From Gimesia benthica (GTDB lineage: Bacteria; Planctomycetota; Planctomycetia; Planctomycetales; Planctomycetaceae): DNA of 64,000 nt. Within the stretch, counting starts at the first letter, position 1; every line of letters starts with the position of its first letter. This document shows positions 59,628 to 64,000 of the stretch, piece by piece. Under the pieces are notes generated by a model that saw nothing but the letters and a program-made list of their open reading frames with translations, was not told the origin of the DNA and made no database searches. A program made the translations under genes and the position numbers. Where the stretch lies: positions 2,639,501 to 2,703,500 of the forward strand of contig NZ_CP043930.1 of NCBI RefSeq assembly GCF_009720525.1. The letters are read 5' to 3'.

Positions 59628-60530
59628 CTAATCGAAGTTCATCTGCTTAATGTGCGCCGCCGCGGCGTCTGCCAGAACGTCGCGGAACATGCGATCGGGA
59701 TTGTCGAAAAAGGCGATACTGATCCCGCGATCCACAGAGCGGGTCGCCAGCAGGGTCTGCATCGGTGTGGGAGGCACATAGCGTTCCATGTAAATCAGCC
59801 GCATGCCGGGTCCCTCGAGATTCAGCAGGCGTTCAAAATATTGCATCGCCAGATTACCCTCGCGGGCCAGCACAGCCCCCTTCACCGACACCCGGAGTTT
59901 CTGCCATTCTTCGGGCGTCATCTCTTTTTTCCAGACCATGACCTGCTGATGCATGGCATCAAGCTGACTGGCAGCCGCCTCCGCAATATTCGCCTGAATC
60001 ATCGGCAGCATACTGCGTGTGAATGCATAGAGCTCTTCAGTACTAAAGCGTTGCTGTTGAATCACCTGTTCCAGGAACTGTTTTGAACCGGCCAGCAACT
60101 GTTTCTGCCGCTTCAGCTGTTCTCCTTCCAGGCCAATGTGATCGAGTTGCTTCTCAACCCGGTCTATCTGACCATGATACTCGGCCAGTTGCTGCAGACG
60201 TTTCGTATTCAGTTCTCCTGCACCAGCTGGCCCCAGCATGAGGTAGATCGCGACCGGCATGTGGGCAAAGACTTTCACCGTGTCATACCGGGGAAACAGA
60301 ATTTCCGAAGTCGTTTCCTTCCCGCCACGGATCAACACGAGTTGACCATCTTTCAGCAGAATGATCGGTCCGCCAGAGGCGAGGTCCAGTTTTCTCGCGG
60401 CTGCGTGCGCCTTGATGAAGTCCCCATTCAGCTTCAGCAGCGCGTCTCCTGCAGCGGCATCCGGCCCATCCGAGTAGGCCGCCTGCGGCAGCACCATCAA
60501 GATCAGAACCGCGAAAAGTAAGTGCCTCAT
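59628..60530 (-). CDS. Secreted protein of unknown function
   Basis: A 300-residue secreted protein with signal peptide (LLFAVLILMVLPQAAYSDGP), then mixed sequence with a helical, Gln-rich middle (LQQLAEYHGQIDRVEKQLDH) of coiled-coil character. No family recognised. ATG follows GGGAGG; the open frame runs 52 codons further upstream but the ribosome site and signal peptide set the start. It lies 52 bases downstream of the amidohydrolase gene, same strand. Confidence 0.65.
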   Translation of the reverse strand: MRHLLFAVLILMVLPQAAYSDGPDAAAGDALLKLNGDFIKAHAAARKLDLASGGPIILLKDGQLVLIRGGKETTSEILFPRYDTVKVFAHMPVAIYLMLGPAGAGELNTKRLQQLAEYHGQIDRVEKQLDHIGLEGEQLKRQKQLLAGSKQFLEQVIQQQRFSTEELYAFTRSMLPMIQANIAEAAASQLDAMHQQVMVWKKEMTPEEWQKLRVSVKGAVLAREGNLAMQYFERLLNLEGPGMRLIYMERYVPPTPMQTLLATRSVDRGISIAFFDNPDRMFRDVLADAAAAHIKQMNFD

Positions 60531-60582
60531 ATTCCTGCCTCCCTGAATGAGAATCAGCTGTGGGATTGAAACCGTGTCTTCC

Positions 60583-61452
60583 TTAAAGTCGATAAAACGC
60601 TTCCGCATTGTCGTGGAACAGCTTTCGCTGAAAAGCCTCGGAGCGATCCTGCACGATCCACTGCAGTGCCTCGTACCATGTTTCAAATGTCGCCGTCAGC
60701 GTACAGACAGGCCAGTCACCTCCGAAGAAGACACGGTCTTCGCCAAACGTGTCCAGGCAGAAGTCGATGTTCTGTTTGAGGTCTGCCGGTTTCCATGTTT
60801 CGGGAGTCGCAGTCGCCACGATTCCCGAAATCTTACACATCACCTGCTCCCGCTCAGCCAGTTGTCGCAGTCCCGATTCCCATTCCGCACGGGCTTCCTG
60901 CTGATCGGGCTGCACACTCATATTGCCGCAATGATCCACGATGAACCGCGTCTCCGGACAGGCATCAACCAGTTCCACCGCATCCAGATACTCCGCCGGT
61001 CGCATACACAAATCGAAACTCAGATCATGCTGACCAAGCAGCTGGATATTCTGTTTGAATTGAGGCGTCAGGCACATGCCCCGCGGCCGATCCGGATCGT
61101 GTAAAATGCTCCGCACGCCTTTCAGAAACGGATTCCCGAGGAACTCTTCCAGGTACGACTCAAAACCGGCTTCGCCCGGCTGCCCCCCAATGACGGCTCC
61201 TGACATCGGGTTGTCAGACTGAGCGCACAACTCGAGTACGTAGCGAGCTTCTTTCGGATGCAGATCCGGGTGAACATTTACTTCCATGTAAACCGTTTTG
61301 GCGACCGGGCAATTTCGTGTCGCCTCCCGGTAGTCGGACATCCGAAAGCTGCGACGCAGGACATCCATTCCAGGCAGTTGCAACCACGGCAACTCGAATA
61401 GATCCAGATCCCAGAGATGCTGATGCGTGTCGATAACAGGTACTTGATCCAT
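60583..61452 (-). CDS. Amidohydrolase-2 family hydrolase/lactonase
   Basis: A 289-residue TIM-barrel metal-dependent hydrolase. Marks are VIDTHQHLWDLDLFELPWL at the N-terminus (HxH), KTVYMEVNVHPDLHPKEARY, RFIVDHCGNMS and VFFGGDWPVC (late Asp). Such proteins include sugar-acid lactonases (fuconolactonase, rhamnonolactonase) and decarboxylases; substrate is open here, with no sugar-catabolism genes beside it. ATG follows CAGGAG. Confidence 0.88.
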   Translation of the reverse strand: MDQVPVIDTHQHLWDLDLFELPWLQLPGMDVLRRSFRMSDYREATRNCPVAKTVYMEVNVHPDLHPKEARYVLELCAQSDNPMSGAVIGGQPGEAGFESYLEEFLGNPFLKGVRSILHDPDRPRGMCLTPQFKQNIQLLGQHDLSFDLCMRPAEYLDAVELVDACPETRFIVDHCGNMSVQPDQQEARAEWESGLRQLAEREQVMCKISGIVATATPETWKPADLKQNIDFCLDTFGEDRVFFGGDWPVCTLTATFETWYEALQWIVQDRSEAFQRKLFHDNAEAFYRL

Positions 61453-61614
61453 GCCCGGTTTCTCCTGAAAAATAACTGAGATGCATGGTTGTTTTACCCT
61501 GTACGAAGACTCATTGCAAATCAGAATTCACCGTTGTTTACGCTGGCAATGAACCCGTCAATCCGTTAGAAGTGAGCTTTACCAGAAGAGCGTTCTCAGA
61601 AGATTACGAACTCG

Positions 61615-63453
61615 ATGCAAGCCCCCCAGAATCAGCAGAATCCCCGGACCGAATACGAACAACGGCTCGCCAGTCGTGCGGCGGACGTACAGGCATTTGT
61701 GAAGGAAAGCGACCGCTATTCGACATGGCGGGGCTTTGTCTTTCTGGCAGCAGTCGGAATCCTGCTGGCCTCCACGCTGGGCGAAATCCTGAGCGCCCAG
61801 TGGCTCTTTGTGCCCGCGATTACCTTCATTGTACTGGTGATTCTGCACGCCCGCTGTATCCGCCGCCTCAAACGGGCCCGGCTGGCGGAAGCCTACTATC
61901 GAACCGCCCTGGATCGCCTGGACGACAAGTGGATTGATGTCCGGCCCACGGGAGAGGAATATTACGACCCGCAACACATGTACGCCGGCGACCTGGACCT
62001 GTTAGGGCGAGGCTCTCTGTTCCAGCTGATCTGTGCCGCCCGTACGAAGCTGGGAGAAGAGACGCTGGCCCGCTGGCTGCTTGGCCCGGCTGAGACCAGT
62101 GTCATCCGCGCGCGTCAGCAATCCGTCGAAGAGCTCCGCAACGAACTCGATTTTCGCGAGACGTTAGAACTGCTCGAAGCGGAAACCCATAGTGAAATCG
62201 AACAGACTCACCTGGCCGACTGGGTCGGGCAGCCCCTGATCTCCATTCCCGCTCCCCTGCAGTGGGCCTCGATGATCACGGGGATCTTCGCCGCACTGTC
62301 AGTCATCAGCTGGCTGTTCTCCTGGACCGGAATCGCCCCGATCGTAGTCGCCATCATCATTCAGGTCTGCCTGCTCTTCTTTGTGGGTCCGCAGATCCGC
62401 GAACTGCTGAGCCAGACCGACGAAGTCCGCGACGGGCTGCCGGTGCTCTCCGATGTTCTGTCTTTGATTGAACAGCGAGAATTTAATTCGCCGCACCTCC
62501 AGGCAATTATCGCCGCACTGCAGACTGACGGCGTTCCTCCCTCAAAGAGCATCGCCCAGCTCAGACGATACATTCAAGGCTTGAACAACTGCTTCCGCAA
62601 TCAGTTCTCCGCGCCGTTGACGATTCTGCTGGGAATCCCGTTTCACTACCTGAGCGCCATCGAACGCTGGCTCAAACGCGTGGGACCACACTGCCCCGAA
62701 TGGCTGGCCGCGGTCGGCGAATTTGAGGCCCTCTGCTCCCTGGCCGGCCACGCCTATGAACATCCCACAGATCCGTTCCCCGAAATCGTGGAACCGACAG
62801 CTGGTCCCTGTTTCGAAGGAACCAGCCTGGGACACCCCCTGATTCCCGAACATCAGGTCGTTCGCAACGATGTCACACTGAATTCACAGGACCGCCTGCT
62901 GATGATCAGCGGTTCGAACATGTCCGGCAAAAGCACACTGATGCGAACCGTGGGTACGAACTTCGTGCTCGCCCTGGCGGGAGCGCCGGTGCGGGCCGTC
63001 TCACTTCGCGTCTCACCCATGCAGGCGGGAACCGCGATGCGGGTCCAGGACTCGCTGCAGCAGGGAGCCTCGCTGTTTTACCAGTCGGTCGCCCGGCTGT
63101 CAGCCGTGGTGCACCTGGCGGACGCTCCCGAACCCGTGCTGTTTCTGCTCGATGAAATCCTGCAGGGAACCAATTCACATGATCGCCGGATCGGCGCCCA
63201 GAGCGTGATTGAAACGCTCATCGAACGGGGCGGAATCGGCATCGTAACGACTCACGACCTGGCGTTAACCGAAATCACGGACCTGTTCGGCGACAAGGCC
63301 CGCAACGTGCACTTTGAGGACCAGCTGGTGGACGGCAAAATGACGTTCGACTACCGCATGCGTCCCGGTGTCGTCGAGCACAGCAATGCCCTGGAATTGA
63401 TGAAGATGATGGGCATTCAGCTGAAAGAAGTCGAAATCGACCCCGAATCCTGA
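61615..63453 (+). CDS. Membrane MutS-like ATPase
   Basis: A 612-residue MutS-family ATPase. Transmembrane helix pairs lie at residues ~40-80 and ~220-265, unlike MutS itself, and the mismatch-binding domain I is absent. The C-terminal domain has Walker A SGSNMSGKSTLM (~residue 436), LQQGASLFYQSVARLS, Walker B LFLLDEILQGTNSHDRR and IVTTHDLALTEI. Membrane MutS-like proteins are known but their role is undefined; mismatch repair is not implied. Rightward, between the amidohydrolase (divergent) and mgtE (convergent). Confidence 0.88.
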   Translation: MQAPQNQQNPRTEYEQRLASRAADVQAFVKESDRYSTWRGFVFLAAVGILLASTLGEILSAQWLFVPAITFIVLVILHARCIRRLKRARLAEAYYRTALDRLDDKWIDVRPTGEEYYDPQHMYAGDLDLLGRGSLFQLICAARTKLGEETLARWLLGPAETSVIRARQQSVEELRNELDFRETLELLEAETHSEIEQTHLADWVGQPLISIPAPLQWASMITGIFAALSVISWLFSWTGIAPIVVAIIIQVCLLFFVGPQIRELLSQTDEVRDGLPVLSDVLSLIEQREFNSPHLQAIIAALQTDGVPPSKSIAQLRRYIQGLNNCFRNQFSAPLTILLGIPFHYLSAIERWLKRVGPHCPEWLAAVGEFEALCSLAGHAYEHPTDPFPEIVEPTAGPCFEGTSLGHPLIPEHQVVRNDVTLNSQDRLLMISGSNMSGKSTLMRTVGTNFVLALAGAPVRAVSLRVSPMQAGTAMRVQDSLQQGASLFYQSVARLSAVVHLADAPEPVLFLLDEILQGTNSHDRRIGAQSVIETLIERGGIGIVTTHDLALTEITDLFGDKARNVHFEDQLVDGKMTFDYRMRPGVVEHSNALELMKMMGIQLKEVEIDPES

Positions 63454-63478
63454 GTTGCAAACCGCTGACCACATCCGC

Positions 63479-64000
63479 TCAACTGACGATATACATCGCC
63501 ACCTGGAAATAGATTATCAGCCCCAGAATATCCACCAGGGCGGTAATAAACGGATTCGACATCAGCGCCGGATCCATGCCCAGTTTGCGAAAGCCCATGG
63601 GCAGCATTCCCCCAGCTGAGATTCCCATCAGAACTACCAGAAAGACCGCCAGACCGACGACCGTCGCCTGCATCAGAGCACCGGTAAAGGCCCACGAGAT
63701 ACCAAAGCTGATCAACGACAGCATGCTTCCCAGCAGCAGGCCCAGCTTAAACTCTTTCATTAACAGCGCATTTAATTCTTCGCGCTGGATATTCGATTCC
63801 AGTGCCATCGCCCGGATGATCAGCGTGGCAGACTGCGATCCCGCATTACCACCACTGGCCAGGATCAGGGGAATAAACAACACCAGCCATTCGAACTTGT
63901 CGGACACCGCCTCGTAATGTTCCAGCACCTTGGCCGCCAGGAACGAAGGGACCAGCAGGAAGATCAGCCAGCCAATCCGCTTGCGAATGACTGTGACCAG
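63479..64000 (-). CDS. mgtE: MgtE-type magnesium transporter, C-terminal part
   Basis: The C-terminal 173 residues of a magnesium channel/transporter; the gene continues past the right edge. Membrane segments with LFIPLILASGGNAGSQSATL (the conserved pore signature), FKLGLLLGSMLSLISFGISW, and SNPFITALVDILGLIIYFQV are typical of MgtE, including the Asp of the pore site. The cytoplasmic N and CBS domains would be outside the window. It converges with the MutS-like gene, 25 bases between stops. Confidence 0.92.
   Translation of the reverse strand: MVTVIRKRIGWLIFLLVPSFLAAKVLEHYEAVSDKFEWLVLFIPLILASGGNAGSQSATLIIRAMALESNIQREELNALLMKEFKLGLLLGSMLSLISFGISWAFTGALMQATVVGLAVFLVVLMGISAGGMLPMGFRKLGMDPALMSNPFITALVDILGLIIYFQVAMYIVS

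Overview
The window looks like a chromosomal segment of a planctomycete, most likely a Gimesia-type member of the Planctomycetales. That placement is an inference. It rests on a DUF1559 pseudopilin-like protein next to a small carboxypeptidase-regulatory-like lipoprotein, very many small secreted or lysine/cysteine-rich orphan proteins, an A2-type cytochrome c oxidase operon, an HpnC-type squalene synthase, and a ribonucleotide reductase small subunit of the type described in Chlamydia, another PVC-group bacterium. No tRNA, rRNA or CRISPR array was seen.

Layout. 1-10 kb: a run of small genes, all on the minus strand (PhyH-like dioxygenase fragment, Nudix hydrolase, DUF2314 plus ankyrin protein, esterase, membrane phosphatase, frameshifted ankyrin protein, DUF5662-like protein, macro-domain protein and orphans). 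It is sprinkled with four copies of a roughly 45-bp palindrome-headed repeat. 10-18 kb: gltB-gltD glutamate synthase with a LysR regulator upstream. 18-24.4 kb: a lipoprotein, small acidic and lysine-rich proteins, an ABM-domain protein, an M1-like metallopeptidase and a D-glutamate-cyclase-like protein. 24.8-35.7 kb: an 11-gene plus-strand respiratory operon (di-haem cytochrome c, coxB, coxA, ctaA, ctaB, coxC, subunit IV, an ABC-2 exporter pair, and a SCO1-DUF420 fusion). 35.7-43.1 kb: small secreted proteins, then a minus-strand metE-btuF-btuC-btuD block in which metE carries a frameshift. 43.8-47.4 kb: an AT-rich accessory island with an ApeA-like HEPN protein (a known antiphage family) and three orphan, possibly immunity-like genes separated by recurring intergenic sequences. 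47.4-52 kb: a CocE-type hydrolase and a DUF1559 module bracketed by an 80-bp direct repeat copied from the nrdB terminator. 52-56.1 kb: nrdA-nrdB. 56.9-64 kb: hpnC, der, a secreted orphan, an amidohydrolase, a membrane MutS-like ATPase and the 3' part of mgtE.

How parts work together. The cox operon supplies the subunits, haem A synthesis (CtaA, CtaB) and copper delivery (SCO) for one terminal oxidase. NrdA/NrdB form a class I ribonucleotide reductase; by its residues NrdB should be class Ic (Mn/Fe, no tyrosyl radical). metE encodes cobalamin-independent methionine synthase and sits directly upstream of a probable cobalamin uptake system, so its frameshift would leave methionine synthesis dependent on B12.

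Main points for follow-up: the class Ic NrdB, the ApeA-like island and its shared leaders, the metE frameshift beside btuFCD, the dispersed repeat families, and the duplicated nrdB terminator. All assignments come from reading the sequence; no database search was run.
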